DNA of 64,000 nucleotides from Enterococcaceae bacterium (GCA_022649665.1 JALCOL010000007.1:1-64000), one strand, 5' to 3'. Positions 44,441 to 53,262 are shown, counted from the first letter of the stretch. Translations and numbers: made by a program. Notes: a model not told the origin generated them from the sequence alone.

Positions 44441-45438
44441 AACCACAAAAATTTTGATTTAACAGCGAAGGTCAGATCAAGCGAGCGCTTGCTCCAGACT
44501 TCGCCATCAGTTTGCACAAACTGCGGAATGGTCGAGACCAGCCGCAGTTTTGTCGTTTTCAGGTGATGGAAATAACGGCTTTTTGCTTGTTTTTTGAACA
44601 GCAGCAAGAGCATCACCCACATGATTTTGTAAAAGGCGACGCGCTCGACCAATGCGAGATCAAGTTTTTTCTCGTATGGATCCGCCATTGGCAAAATCGC
44701 GACACCGCCGCCGAAATAAGGATGATTTGAGATCGTACACAAGAAAGCTTTCGGGAATGAATAGTTTTTTCCGTTGCATTCGATCAAGACCGGAAAACTT
44801 TTTTGCTGAAACAGGCTCTTGAAGATCTGAAGTTTATAAGCGTAAGAGCCGAAATGGAAATGATTGAGCCTTTTTTTGGTGTGCGAGCGGTTCGCTGCTT
44901 CAACGATTGACGCATCCAGTCCGACGCCCAGATTATTCAGCAGGATCCCGCTGGCCTGCTGGATCCCTTCTTCATAGCACAAAACATTGATCTCGCGCGG
45001 CGTCTGCGCTTCTAAGAGCTGCAAGATCAGTGTTTCCAAGTCGCGCGGTAAAGCGATCGCACGCGCGAAATCGTTTGCGCTTCCGCTGGGGAGGTAGCCG
45101 ACCGGGACATCCGGAAAAGCTGCATCAAGCGCATTCAGTACTTCATGAAGTGTCCCGTCGCCGCCGATCACGACCAAGAGCGGCACGTGGGGCGAAGCGC
45201 TGGAAAGAAAGTACGGCGAATCGTCGCCGGATTCTTCAGCAGATTTTTTTTGCCAAGGCAGCAAAAATTCCTGCGCGAGTTCAAGCGCTATGGCGCCCGC
45301 GTGTCCCGGGTACTCAGTAAAGTAAAAATGGTGGTCGATCTGCCACTTATCCAGGATCTCTTCGGTCTGCGAGGCATTTCGAGCGCCGATGCCGCCGCCG
45401 GATTGCGGATTGACGATAATATAAAGCGATTTTTTCAT
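44437..45438 (-). CDS. Diacylglycerol kinase-family lipid kinase (YegS/BmrU type)
   Basis: A 333-residue lipid kinase. The N-terminal domain opens IIVNPQSGGG and has VIGGDGTLHEVLNAL, PLPSGSANDFARA-type residues (GYLPSGSANDFAR) and GGGVAILPMADP later. It phosphorylates a lipid such as diacylglycerol at the membrane. ATG 45438 is chosen from the family N-terminus. Its ribosome binding site is weak, and the frame continues upstream. The stop overlaps the end of convergent recD2 by four bases and no terminator separates them. Confidence 0.84.
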   Translation of the reverse strand: MKKSLYIIVNPQSGGGIGARNASQTEEILDKWQIDHHFYFTEYPGHAGAIALELAQEFLLPWQKKSAEESGDDSPYFLSSASPHVPLLVVIGGDGTLHEVLNALDAAFPDVPVGYLPSGSANDFARAIALPRDLETLILQLLEAQTPREINVLCYEEGIQQASGILLNNLGVGLDASIVEAANRSHTKKRLNHFHFGSYAYKLQIFKSLFQQKSFPVLIECNGKNYSFPKAFLCTISNHPYFGGGVAILPMADPYEKKLDLALVERVAFYKIMWVMLLLLFKKQAKSRYFHHLKTTKLRLVSTIPQFVQTDGEVWSKRSLDLTFAVKSKFLWF

Positions 45439-45555
45439 ATAGGTAAGCGCAACTCGCGCTCGCGTCGCTCCTTTCGTAAGCAAATCAAATTTTGTCTGCT
45501 TCATTATAACAAAAGTCTTGCAGAAATGGGAAAAGCATTTTTTACTGGATTCCAC

Positions 45556-45584
45556 TTGCAAATCAGTGCAACTCCTGATATAAA
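45556..45584 (+). promoter_or_regulatory. Promoter of queT
   Basis: TTGCAA at 45556-45561 and TATAAA at 45579-45584 with 17-bp spacing. Confidence 0.82.
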
Positions 45585-45613
45585 GGGAGCGTTGCGATTA
45601 TTGGGGGAGATCC

Positions 45614-45658
45614 CTGAGCGGTTCATCAACCATCCCGCTTTATCAAAACTCGGAGGGA
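45614..45658 (+). promoter_or_regulatory. preQ1-I riboswitch before queT
   Basis: AGCGG (45617-45621) pairs with CCGCT (45635-45639), TTC follows the 5' arm, and the A-rich tail TATCAAAACTCGG runs into the GGAGGGAG ribosome binding site. This is the class I preQ1 layout. The tail folds back on the stem loop when preQ1 binds and would hide the ribosome binding site. No terminator lies between it and the start codon, so control is probably translational. Confidence 0.83.
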
Positions 45659-45668
45659 GAGAATAGGA

Positions 45669-46172
45669 ATGAAAACAACAGAGGTAGAACAAAGGAGCCG
45701 GGTGCATTTATTAGCGATCAATGCACTGGTAGCGGCGCTGTATTTAGCGTTGTTCCTAGTTGCGCCGTCCAGTGGTGCGATCCAGTTCCGTATTTCAGAA
45801 TCATTGAACCACTTGGTCGTTTTCAATAAACGGCTGCGCTGGGGCGTCATGATCGGGGTCATTTTGGCCAATTTCATGTTCGGCTTGGGAATTTTAGATG
45901 TTTTGTTCGGCGGCGGTCAAACGATCTTGGCATTGACGATCACTGCATTTTTGAGCAAATTCATCAAAAACAAAAAATGGCTATTATTTTGGAACAGTAT
46001 CATTTTTGTCGCAACGATGTTTTTGATCGCGATCCTGCTGGTGATCACCGCCCAGCTGCCGTTTTGGGCTACTTACGGCACACTTGCACTCAGCGAAGCG
46101 ATCATTATGGCGCTCTCGGCACCGGTAATGTATTGGATCGATAAAAAGCTCCATTTTGCGACTTGGTTGTAG
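45669..46172 (+). CDS. queT: QueT-family queuosine precursor transporter (ECF S component)
   Basis: A 167-residue membrane protein with about five helices and the QueT family stretch PSSGAIQFRISESLNHL. As an ECF S component it would bind preQ1 or another queuosine precursor and use a shared energising module encoded elsewhere. The preQ1-I riboswitch directly upstream supports this. A repeat and a terminator follow. Confidence 0.9.
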   Translation: MKTTEVEQRSRVHLLAINALVAALYLALFLVAPSSGAIQFRISESLNHLVVFNKRLRWGVMIGVILANFMFGLGILDVLFGGGQTILALTITAFLSKFIKNKKWLLFWNSIIFVATMFLIAILLVITAQLPFWATYGTLALSEAIIMALSAPVMYWIDKKLHFATWL

Positions 46173-46320
46173 CAGCTTTTGAAACGCTGTTTATGCGAAG
46201 AGGTCGTGACAAAAGTGTTCGGCTTCGAGAAATAAGAAGGGAAATCCGAAAATAGTTTTTCATATTTTTGAGATTTTTCGGCTTATTTCCGAAGAAGCAG
46301 CTTTTGAAACGCTGTTTAAC
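46170..46320 (+). repeat. Interspersed hairpin repeat after queT, one partial and one full unit
   Basis: Positions about 46170-46213 are the 3' end of a unit (GCAGCTTTTGAAACGCTG to GTGACAAAAG). They are followed by a full unit at about 46196-46315, so this was a tandem array like that at 1-248. The queT stop lies at its left border. Confidence 0.88.
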
Positions 46321-46321
46321 T

Positions 46322-46366
46322 GAAGAAAAGGACCTGCGGCGGCTTCGTCGCAGGTCCTTTTCTTCA
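46322..46366. terminator. Bidirectional terminator between queT and the CBS gene
   Basis: GAAGAAAAGGACCTGCG pairs perfectly with CGCAGGTCCTTTTCTTC. The stem includes the stop codon of the CBS gene. Confidence 0.92.
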
Positions 46367-47008
46367 GTTGCTGGGGTGTTGCAGATCTTCGATTTCGATG
46401 ACTTGGAAATTTTTCTTTTCGAGCTGTGCGATAATGTCGTCGCGGATTTCCGGTGTGACCCCTTGCGGCAGCGTCATCAGTGTCCGCCGAATAAATTCAT
46501 CTTGGCCGACGTCGAGCGTGATGCAGCTGGCAATGCTCGTCACTTTCGAAATGATTTTCGCGATGGCAGCCAGATCACCGCGCTTGCCGGTCGAAGCGAT
46601 CGTCAACACATAGCTGCCGGTCGAAACATTCCAAGATTCAGAGAGCATATTCAGCAAGCTGGCGTGCGTCAGGATGCCATAGAAATGCTGATCCTCATCC
46701 AATACCGCGATGTAGGGAAGCTCTTTGATCGTAAAGAATACTTTAAAGAACGAAGTATTCACATAAATAAATTTCGTTGCGTTTTTCAATAAATACGTTA
46801 CCGGCAGATTCATGTCGCCGCCGTTTGCTTTGTGGCGGTAAATATGCATTTTATAAATATTGCCGCGGAACAGCGCGCCGGTTTTATCAAGGACCGGAAC
46901 ACAACGAAAACCCGAACCTTCCAAAATTTTCAACGCTTCAGCAAGCGTCGCCGTTTCATCGACCGTCGTCAAATCTTCTTTTTTATAAACCAAAGTTTTT
47001 AACAGCAT
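46364..47008 (-). CDS. CBS-domain protein, probable cyclic di-AMP-binding CbpA type
   Basis: A 214-residue protein with a CBS pair in about residues 1-135 (LAEALKILEGSGFRCVPVLD and LPYIAVLDEDQHFYGILTHASLL) and a C-terminal ACT-like region (about 140-210). This layout matches a family in Lactobacillales and Listeria named CbpA, shown to bind cyclic di-AMP. The ligand is inferred only from that. The ATG follows TGGAGG. It is monocistronic. Confidence 0.72.
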   Translation of the reverse strand: MLLKTLVYKKEDLTTVDETATLAEALKILEGSGFRCVPVLDKTGALFRGNIYKMHIYRHKANGGDMNLPVTYLLKNATKFIYVNTSFFKVFFTIKELPYIAVLDEDQHFYGILTHASLLNMLSESWNVSTGSYVLTIASTGKRGDLAAIAKIISKVTSIASCITLDVGQDEFIRRTLMTLPQGVTPEIRDDIIAQLEKKNFQVIEIEDLQHPSN

Positions 47009-47145
47009 CGCAAAACCTCCATGGTTTGATTGATATTCTAATCATAACATAATCTTTTGGAAATTCCTAAGTGGTTTTTCACATCTAATTGACTTTGGAT
47101 AGGCTTCATGATAGAGTTGAATAGGTAAAATAGGGGGATGGAATC

Positions 47146-47298
47146 ATGAAAACTAAAAAATCTGCCTTAGCTTGTTCCGTTTGCGGCTCGCGAAATTACA
47201 CAAAATCCGTCAGCGAAGGGAAAAAGAGTGAGCGTTTAGAATTACGAAAATTTTGCAAACACTGCAATCAATATACACTGCATCGTGAAACTAAATAA
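47146..47298 (+). CDS. rpmG: 50S ribosomal protein L33
   Basis: A 50-residue L33 of the zinc-binding type, with Cys10-x2-Cys13 and Cys37-x2-Cys40. The order rpmG-secE-nusG is conserved in Firmicutes. GGGGGATGGAATC lies before the ATG. secE follows 14 bp after the stop. Confidence 0.94.
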   Translation: MKTKKSALACSVCGSRNYTKSVSEGKKSERLELRKFCKHCNQYTLHRETK

Positions 47299-47312
47299 TA
47301 GGAGCGGGGATA

Positions 47313-47522
47313 ATGGCAAACGAAGGAAAAAAAGAAAAAAAACAAGGCTTTTTTGCTAGCGTAGTCGAAGAAATGCACCGGGTGACGTGGCCGACCAAAA
47401 AGCAATTGCGCAAAGATACACTGGTCGTCATTGAAACTTCAGTGATTTTTGCACTTCTTTTAGGCTTCTTCGATTGGGGTTTCAACAAAGGCATCGCGGC
47501 ACTGATGAAAATCGGCAAGTAG
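47313..47522 (+). CDS. secE: Preprotein translocase subunit SecE
   Basis: A 69-residue SecE with an amphipathic N-terminus, the VVEEMHRVTWPTKKQL segment and one membrane helix. It stabilises SecY. GGAGCGGGG lies before the ATG. Confidence 0.95.
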   Translation: MANEGKKEKKQGFFASVVEEMHRVTWPTKKQLRKDTLVVIETSVIFALLLGFFDWGFNKGIAALMKIGK

Positions 47523-47572
47523 CGGCCGCTAGTCAACCGCACCAGATAATGTTATAATGTGAAGCAGAGAAA

Positions 47573-47601
47573 AACTTCGGTCACGGCTGAGGTTTTTTTA
47601 T
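47573..47601 (+). terminator. Hairpin with T run in the nusG leader
   Basis: AAACTTCGG pairs with CTGAGGTTT (two imperfect pairs), followed by seven T, 45 bp before nusG. A TATAAT at about 47551-47556 lies just upstream, so it may act as a leaky terminator or attenuator for nusG. Confidence 0.6.
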
Positions 47602-47644
47602 TATGGCCAAAATCAAAAATAAAAATATAAGGAGTTTGACACAA

Positions 47645-48187
47645 ATGGAGTCTCTTGAAAAAAACTGGTATGTCCTGCATACGTATTCCGGTTATGAAAA
47701 CAAAGTCAAAGCTAACTTGGAATCGCGTGCTCAAAGCATGGGAATGGAAGATTACATTTTTCGCGTGATCGTGCCGGAAGAAAAAGCAACGGAAGTAAAA
47801 AACGGCAAAGAAAAAGAAGTCACGCATAAAACATTTCCCGGCTACGTGCTCGTTGAAATGATCATGACTGATGATTCTTGGTATGTTGTCCGCAATACAC
47901 CCGGAGTGACCGGCTTTGTCGGCTCACACGGCGCCGGAAGCAAACCCGCACCGCTCTTGCCGGAAGAAGTTCATTCGATCCTCCGTACGATGGGTGAGCC
48001 GGTCCGCCATAAAGCGCTCGACGTCGAAGTCGGCGAAGTCGTCGAGATCATCGAAGGCGCATTCTCCGGACTTTCCGGAACGGTTTCAGAAGTCGATGAC
48101 GAAAAACAAAAACTGAAAGTCGAGATCAATATGTTCGGCCGCGAAACGAGCACCGAACTGAATTTTGATCAAGTGGACAAAGTATAA
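47645..48187 (+). CDS. nusG: Transcription termination/antitermination protein NusG
   Basis: A 180-residue NusG. The NGN domain starts NWYVLHTYSGYENKVK and contains FPGYVLVEM. The KOW domain is C-terminal (VEIIEGAFSGLSGTV). It couples RNA polymerase pausing, Rho and ribosomes. ATG 47645 follows AAGGAG at slightly long spacing. Upstream codons in frame lack support. Confidence 0.95.
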   Translation: MESLEKNWYVLHTYSGYENKVKANLESRAQSMGMEDYIFRVIVPEEKATEVKNGKEKEVTHKTFPGYVLVEMIMTDDSWYVVRNTPGVTGFVGSHGAGSKPAPLLPEEVHSILRTMGEPVRHKALDVEVGEVVEIIEGAFSGLSGTVSEVDDEKQKLKVEINMFGRETSTELNFDQVDKV

Positions 48188-48191
48188 AAAA

Positions 48192-49049
48192 ATGAAAAAG
48201 TTTCGCTTGGGATTTTTGCTGGGGATCGGTCTTCTATTGTTTTCCGCCTGCGCAAAATCGGCAAACACACCGGCAGCAGGTTCGGAAGCGGCCCGTACTG
48301 AAAAAACTGCCGCGACACGCGAACAGACTTCAAAGCGCGGCACGCCGACGGTCTTCATCCATGGATACAGCGGCGGCGAATCATCATTTGGCGGGATGCT
48401 CAGCCGCTTTGAAAAGGCCGGGATCAATGAAAGCCGCTACCAGATTTTCGTTTCAGCAAACGGCGAGCTTTCGACGAACGGTACGCTCTCCGGAAAGCAT
48501 CCGCTCGTTCAGCTGTTATTCGAAGACAATCGCAATAACGAATGGAATCAAGCGGATTGGCTGCAGGCTGGTTTGCAGCTTCTTAAAAAAGACGGCGTCA
48601 GCCAAGTCAATTTGGTCGGCCATTCGATGGGCGGTGTCGACATCATGCGCTACTTAACAACTTATACGCAAAATGCACAAGTGCCGAAAGTTGCAAAAAT
48701 CGCTTTGATCGCTGCACCGCTCAATGATTTTATCGATAATAATGATCAGAGTTTTGCTGATTTTGAAGCAAATGGTCCGGCCGAGCAGGGGACGCGTTTT
48801 CGGGAATTTGCGCAAAAGATCGGGAATTTGCCAGCAGGCTTGCCGATCTTAGTGATCGCCGGCGACAACGGCACCGGAAGCGACGGCGCAGTCCCGGTCA
48901 AAAGTGCTTTGGCGCTGGACGCGCTGGCGAAAAAACAGAAGCTTGATTATCACAGCGAGCTTTTGGAAGGCGAAAAGATCCAGCACAGCGAGTTGCATGA
49001 AAATAAAAAAGTCGATCAACTGCTCAGCCGCTTTTTATGGGATGAATAA
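48192..49049 (+). CDS. DUF915-type alpha/beta hydrolase lipoprotein
   Basis: A 285-residue predicted lipoprotein. The signal peptide ends in a lipobox FSAC (Cys about residue 19), followed by an A/T/E-rich linker. The hydrolase fold has VFIHGYSGGESSFGGML (oxyanion loop) and the nucleophile elbow GHSMGG. A late Asp (VIAGDNG) and His (KIQHSELHEN) complete the probable triad. The substrate is unknown. It begins four bases after nusG with no obvious ribosome binding site, so translation is probably coupled to nusG. It separates nusG from the usual rplKA genes. Confidence 0.8.
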   Translation: MKKFRLGFLLGIGLLLFSACAKSANTPAAGSEAARTEKTAATREQTSKRGTPTVFIHGYSGGESSFGGMLSRFEKAGINESRYQIFVSANGELSTNGTLSGKHPLVQLLFEDNRNNEWNQADWLQAGLQLLKKDGVSQVNLVGHSMGGVDIMRYLTTYTQNAQVPKVAKIALIAAPLNDFIDNNDQSFADFEANGPAEQGTRFREFAQKIGNLPAGLPILVIAGDNGTGSDGAVPVKSALALDALAKKQKLDYHSELLEGEKIQHSELHENKKVDQLLSRFLWDE

Positions 49050-49083
49050 AAAGAATTCGCTGTTGAAAAGCCGGTTACCACAA

Positions 49084-49119
49084 AAAGAGGAACGCGAAAA
49101 ATCGCGCTCCTCTTTTTGT
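49084..49119. terminator. Bidirectional terminator between the lipoprotein and sdaAA genes
   Basis: AAAAAGAGGAaCGCGA pairs with TCGCGcTCCTCTTTTT around a short loop. Confidence 0.9.
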
Positions 49120-49124
49120 GATAT

Positions 49125-49994
49125 TTATGCTCTTTTTGCCAGTTCTTTGGCGATTCTTTTGCCGGTCGGGGTGGTCGCCAAGCCGCCCTCCGCAGTTTCA
49201 CGGAAAATTGACGGCATCTGCTGGCCGACGTGCTTCATCGCGGTAATGACTTCGTCCGGCGGGATCACGCTTTTGATCCCAGCCAGTGCCATATCAGCAG
49301 AGATGAATGCTTGTGAAGCACCCATCGCATTGCGCTTGATGCACGGGATCTCGACCAAGCCCCCGACCGGGTCGCAGATCAGCCCCATTACATTAGCAAG
49401 GGTGATCGCGACCGCCTGCCCAGCCGCTTCAGGTGTGCCGCCCTTGGCGATCACGAGCGCTGCCGCAGCCATCGCACTGGCTGAACCGACTTCGGCTTGA
49501 CAGCCGCCTTCCGCGCCGCTGATCGAGGAACGGTTGGCGATCACCAGCCCGAACGCGCCGGCGGTAAACAAGAAGTCGACTTGCGCTTTGTGCGACATTT
49601 TCAAAGGGCCGCGGATCGCCATCAAAACACCGGCCAAAACACCGGCGCTGCCGGCAGTCGGTGTTGCGCAGATCAAACCCATTTTCGCATTGACTTCATT
49701 TGTGGCGATCGCATTTCTGACTGCTTTTAAAATCATCGAATCTGTCAGTGATTCATTCGTATTCAAATATTCATCGAGCCGTTTGGCATCGCCGCCGGTC
49801 AAGCCGGTTACCGAAGTCACGCCGGCGATCCCTTCTTCGATGCTTTGCTCCATGACCGCCAAATTGCGTTCCATGATCTGCCAAACCTGCTTTTCGCTGA
49901 TTTCGCGTTCGGCCGCTTCTTTAGCGACGACCATCGCAGCGATCGAGGGATAACCGCGGCTCTCAGCAGTGAGGCGTTCGATCGAATCAAACAT
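49125..49994 (-). CDS. sdaAA: L-serine dehydratase, iron-sulfur-dependent, alpha subunit
   Basis: A 289-residue alpha subunit. Iron-sulfur and active-site segments include GAEGGCQAEVGSASAMAAAA and CDPVGGLVEIPC. With the beta subunit it deaminates L-serine to pyruvate and ammonia using a [4Fe-4S] cluster. ATG 49994 is chosen because AAAGGAA lies upstream. It follows sdaAB by 16 bp. Confidence 0.94.
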   Translation of the reverse strand: MFDSIERLTAESRGYPSIAAMVVAKEAAEREISEKQVWQIMERNLAVMEQSIEEGIAGVTSVTGLTGGDAKRLDEYLNTNESLTDSMILKAVRNAIATNEVNAKMGLICATPTAGSAGVLAGVLMAIRGPLKMSHKAQVDFLFTAGAFGLVIANRSSISGAEGGCQAEVGSASAMAAAALVIAKGGTPEAAGQAVAITLANVMGLICDPVGGLVEIPCIKRNAMGASQAFISADMALAGIKSVIPPDEVITAMKHVGQQMPSIFRETAEGGLATTPTGKRIAKELAKRA

Positions 49995-50010
49995 GTCATC
50001 ATTTCCTTTC

Positions 50011-50679
50011 TTAATCAAAGAAGTTGGCACTGTGGAGGTGCGGGATCTTGCGCAGCTCCGGCAAGACTTCAGCGACATCGCGTTCATCGATCTCGATGAT
50101 CATGATCGCTTCGTTGCCTTTTGCCGAACGGGTCACCGTCATCGTGCCGATGTTGATATTATGGCGCGACAAGACGTTGGTGACTTGGGCGATCATCCCG
50201 GGAACATCTTGGTGGACGATCAGGATCGTCGGGACACCCATCGTCAAGTTCACTTTGAAGCCGTCGACTTCTGAGATCTGGATGTTGCCGCCGCCGATCG
50301 AGATCCCGGTGATGCTCATTTTTTTCTTGCCAGCCGAAAGAAGCAGGCGGACGGAATTCGGATGTTCTTTTTTTTCGTTCGAAGGAATAAAAGCGATCTC
50401 GATCCCTTCTTCGTATGCCAATTTCAGACTGTTCGCCAAATTCGGATCATCAGGCTCCATCCCTAAAAGACCGCCGACGAGCGCGATATCGGTTCCGTGG
50501 CCGCGATAAGTTTTCGCAAACGATTCATATAAATAAATATCGACTTTCTCCGGCTTTTCACCGAAGATCGTGCGGACGATCTTGCCGATCCGCGCGGCGC
50601 CGGCGGTGTGCGAGCTGCTGGGGCCGACCATGACCGGACCGATAATATCGAAAACACTGCGATAGCGCAGATCTGTCAT
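50011..50679 (-). CDS. sdaAB: L-serine dehydratase, iron-sulfur-dependent, beta subunit
   Basis: A 222-residue beta subunit. It starts SVFDIIGPVMVGPSSSHTAGA (the substrate-binding SSSHT motif) and ends with an ACT domain (about 148-220, ILIVHQDVPGMIAQVTNVL). ATG 50679 has GGTGAAG nearby. It is first in the sdaAB-sdaAA operon, divergent from rplK. Confidence 0.94.
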   Translation of the reverse strand: MTDLRYRSVFDIIGPVMVGPSSSHTAGAARIGKIVRTIFGEKPEKVDIYLYESFAKTYRGHGTDIALVGGLLGMEPDDPNLANSLKLAYEEGIEIAFIPSNEKKEHPNSVRLLLSAGKKKMSITGISIGGGNIQISEVDGFKVNLTMGVPTILIVHQDVPGMIAQVTNVLSRHNINIGTMTVTRSAKGNEAIMIIEIDERDVAEVLPELRKIPHLHSANFFD

Positions 50680-50769
50680 TTTCTTCACCAATCTTTCTAT
50701 AGAATGATTCTATTTTATCACAATCGGCGACTTGTCGGAGCGCTTGTTGCCCGATGATCGGAAAAGAAC

Positions 50770-50798
50770 TTGCAAATGACGGGAAGATTGAATATAAT
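50770..50798 (+). promoter_or_regulatory. Promoter of rplK-rplA
   Basis: TTGCAA at 50770-50775 and TATAAT at 50793-50798 with a 17-bp spacer. About 90 nt of leader follow before the GTG. Confidence 0.88.
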
Positions 50799-50891
50799 GT
50801 CTTAGTGTGTCTTTTGACAGACATTTTTATCGTGGGAGGAGAAATACGCATCTCCAATTCACCACAGCACGGACTTAAGGAGGTATGTCTC

Positions 50892-51317
50892 GTGGCAAAG
50901 AAAGTAGAAAAAATCGTTAAGTTACAAATTCCTGCAGGAAAAGCAACTCCAGCACCACCAGTTGGACCAGCCCTTGGGCAAGCAGGGATCAATATCATGG
51001 GTTTCACGAAAGAATTCAACGCTCGGACCGCTGATCAAGCTGGAATGATCATTCCAGTCGTTATCTCAGTGTACGAAGACCGTTCATTCACTTTCATCAC
51101 AAAAACCCCGCCAGCAGCAGTATTGTTGAAAAAAGCTGCTAAGGTCCAAAAAGGATCTGGAGAACCAAATACGAAAAAAGTGGCAACTGTCACTAAAGAT
51201 CAAGTCAAAGAAATCGCTGAGTTGAAAATGCCGGACCTAAACGCTGCCAATGTTGAATCGGCAATGCGCATGGTTGAAGGAACTGCACGAAGCATGGGGA
51301 TCACTGTCGCCGACTAG
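50892..51317 (+). CDS. rplK: 50S ribosomal protein L11
   Basis: A 141-residue L11 with [19 protein letters not shown] and the C-terminal [13 protein letters not shown] 50892 is the start, because AAGGAGG sits nine bases before it. The open frame continues upstream without support. It has an unusual position: the lipoprotein and sda genes stand between it and nusG. Confidence 0.96.
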   Translation: MAKKVEKIVKLQIPAGKATPAPPVGPALGQAGINIMGFTKEFNARTADQAGMIIPVVISVYEDRSFTFITKTPPAAVLLKKAAKVQKGSGEPNTKKVATVTKDQVKEIAELKMPDLNAANVESAMRMVEGTARSMGITVAD

Positions 51318-51416
51318 GCGCTAGCGACCAACTGGTACGCTTCTCAGTAGTTTATTCCGAAAGGCATAAGCGTGTGGGAGGGTAACCGCTATAACCACAT
51401 TCAAGGAGGAAACATC

Positions 51417-52106
51417 ATGGCTAAACATAGCAAAAATATGCAAGAAGCATTGAAAAAAGTAGATGAAACGAAAGCTTATCCAGTGGATGAAGCCGTCGCT
51501 TTAGCGAAAGATACGAATTTTTCAAAATGCGATGCAACGGTCGACGTTGCCTATCGTTTGAACGTTGATCCGAAAAAAGCAGACCAACAAATCCGCGGAG
51601 CAGTCGTTCTGCCTCACGGTACCGGCAAAAAACAAGTCGTTCTTGTTTTTGCCAAAGGCGAAAAAGCAAAAGAAGCCGAAGCTGCCGGCGCTGATTACGT
51701 TGGCGAAGCAGACTTGGTTGAAAAGATCCAAGGCGGCTGGATGGATTTTGACGTTGTTGTTGCGACGCCGGATATGATGGCGCAAGTTGGCCGTTTGGGC
51801 CGCGTTTTAGGGCCAAAAGGCTTGATGCCGAACCCGAAAACCGGGACGGTAACGATGGACGTTACGAAAGCTGTGGAAGAAATCAAAGCCGGGAAAGTTA
51901 CTTACCGCGTTGATAAAGCCGGCAACGTACATGTTCCGATCGGCAAAGTTTCTTTCGACAATGCGCAATTGATCGACAACTTCAAAACGATCAACGATAC
52001 ATTGGTGAAAATTCGTCCGGCAACGGTCAAAGGCCAATATATCAAAAATATTTCTATTTCAACGACATTCGGTCCTGGGATCCATGTCGACCAAGCTTCC
52101 TTTTAA
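51417..52106 (+). CDS. rplA: 50S ribosomal protein L1
   Basis: A 229-residue L1 with [20 protein letters not shown]-like N-terminal region and [21 protein letters not shown] 51417 follows AAGGAGGAAAC. It is co-transcribed with rplK. Confidence 0.96.
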   Translation: MAKHSKNMQEALKKVDETKAYPVDEAVALAKDTNFSKCDATVDVAYRLNVDPKKADQQIRGAVVLPHGTGKKQVVLVFAKGEKAKEAEAAGADYVGEADLVEKIQGGWMDFDVVVATPDMMAQVGRLGRVLGPKGLMPNPKTGTVTMDVTKAVEEIKAGKVTYRVDKAGNVHVPIGKVSFDNAQLIDNFKTINDTLVKIRPATVKGQYIKNISISTTFGPGIHVDQASF

Positions 52107-52121
52107 TTAATCGAAAACGAC

Positions 52122-52151
52122 TTGACCTGAACGAGTGGGATATGATACACT
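52122..52151 (+). promoter_or_regulatory. Promoter of rplJ-rplL
   Basis: TTGACC at 52122-52127 and TACACT at 52146-52151 with an 18-bp spacer. Confidence 0.75.
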
Positions 52152-52159
52152 CGTTTAGG

Positions 52160-52282
52160 TTGAATATTCGTACCGAAGACTCAGGTGAAGATGCGCTGCA
52201 TTTTCTTAATCTCCTGCCGAGGGAAATTCTCATAAGCTAGTATGAGGAACCTCTATGTCGACGGCGACATGGAGTTTTTTTA
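52160..52282 (+). promoter_or_regulatory. Ribosomal protein L10 leader with attenuator hairpin
   Basis: The leader ends in CTCTATGTCG (52251-52260) pairing with CGACATGGAG (52265-52274), followed by seven T. Position, length and the preceding conserved-looking purine-rich region match the L10 leader, where L10-L12 binding favours termination. Confidence 0.85.
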
Positions 52283-52323
52283 TTGCAAAAAAACTCTTTG
52301 ATCAATTGATGGAGGTGAAATCA

Positions 52324-52830
52324 ATGAGCGAACAAGCTATCGCTAAAAAAGCTGCTTTAGTTGACGACGTCACGAAAAAATTCGAAGGTGCTGTATCGAT
52401 CGTAGTTGCAGATTACCGCGGATTGACAGTTGACCAAGTAACTGAACTTAGAAAACAATTGCGTGAAGCAGGCGTTGAAATGCGGGTCATCAAAAACTCG
52501 ATCCTTTCTCGGGCTGCCAAACAAGCTGGACTTGAAGGATTGGACGACGTATTTGCCGGTCCGACAGCTATCGCTTTCTCGAAAGAGGATGTTGTAGCAC
52601 CAGCGAAGATCATCGATACTTTTGCGAAAACGGCGGATGCTTTGAAAATCAAAGGCGGCGTGATCGAAGGAAAAGTAGCCGATATCGAACAAATTACCGC
52701 TTTGGCAAAACTTCCAAATCGCGAAGGGATGCTTTCTATGCTGCTTTCTGTCTTGCAAGCACCAGTCCGCAATGTGGCTTATGCTGTCAAAGCAGTTGCA
52801 GAAAAAGAAGAAAAAGAGGAAGTTGCTTAA
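52324..52830 (+). CDS. rplJ: 50S ribosomal protein L10
   Basis: A 168-residue L10 with [20 protein letters not shown] and an acidic/basic C-terminal tail that binds L7/L12 dimers. ATG 52324 follows GGAGGTGAAATCA. rplL lies 43 bp downstream. Confidence 0.96.
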   Translation: MSEQAIAKKAALVDDVTKKFEGAVSIVVADYRGLTVDQVTELRKQLREAGVEMRVIKNSILSRAAKQAGLEGLDDVFAGPTAIAFSKEDVVAPAKIIDTFAKTADALKIKGGVIEGKVADIEQITALAKLPNREGMLSMLLSVLQAPVRNVAYAVKAVAEKEEKEEVA

Positions 52831-52873
52831 TTGCAGCTTGACGTAAAAACTACTTAAAACGGAGGAAAACAAA

Positions 52874-53245
52874 ATGGCATTGAATATTGACAATATTGTT
52901 GCTGAATTGAAAGAAGCAACGATCCTTGAATTGAACGACCTCGTGAAAGCGATCGAAGACGAATTTGGCGTTACTGCTGCTGCTCCAGTTGCTGCTGCAG
53001 GTGCTGCTGCAGGCGCTGACGCTGCTGACGAACAAACTGAATTCACTGTTGAATTGTCCGAAGTCGGCGATCAAAAAGTGAAAGTGATCAAAGCAGTCCG
53101 CGAAGCAACTGGTCTTGGCTTGAAAGAAGCTAAAGGCGTAGTTGACTCTGCTCCAGCTCCAGTTAAAGAAGGCCTTTCTAAAGAAGATGCAGAAGCATTG
53201 AAAGCAACTTTGGAAGAAGTCGGCGCAACGGTGACTTTGAAGTAA
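52874..53245 (+). CDS. rplL: 50S ribosomal protein L7/L12
   Basis: A 123-residue L7/L12 with an Ala-rich hinge (about 34-50) and C-terminal EKTEF-type strand followed by [15 protein letters not shown]. It recruits translation factors. GGAGG precedes the ATG. A terminator follows. Confidence 0.97.
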   Translation: MALNIDNIVAELKEATILELNDLVKAIEDEFGVTAAAPVAAAGAAAGADAADEQTEFTVELSEVGDQKVKVIKAVREATGLGLKEAKGVVDSAPAPVKEGLSKEDAEALKATLEEVGATVTLK

Positions 53246-53262
53246 TCGTTCAGATAAATACA

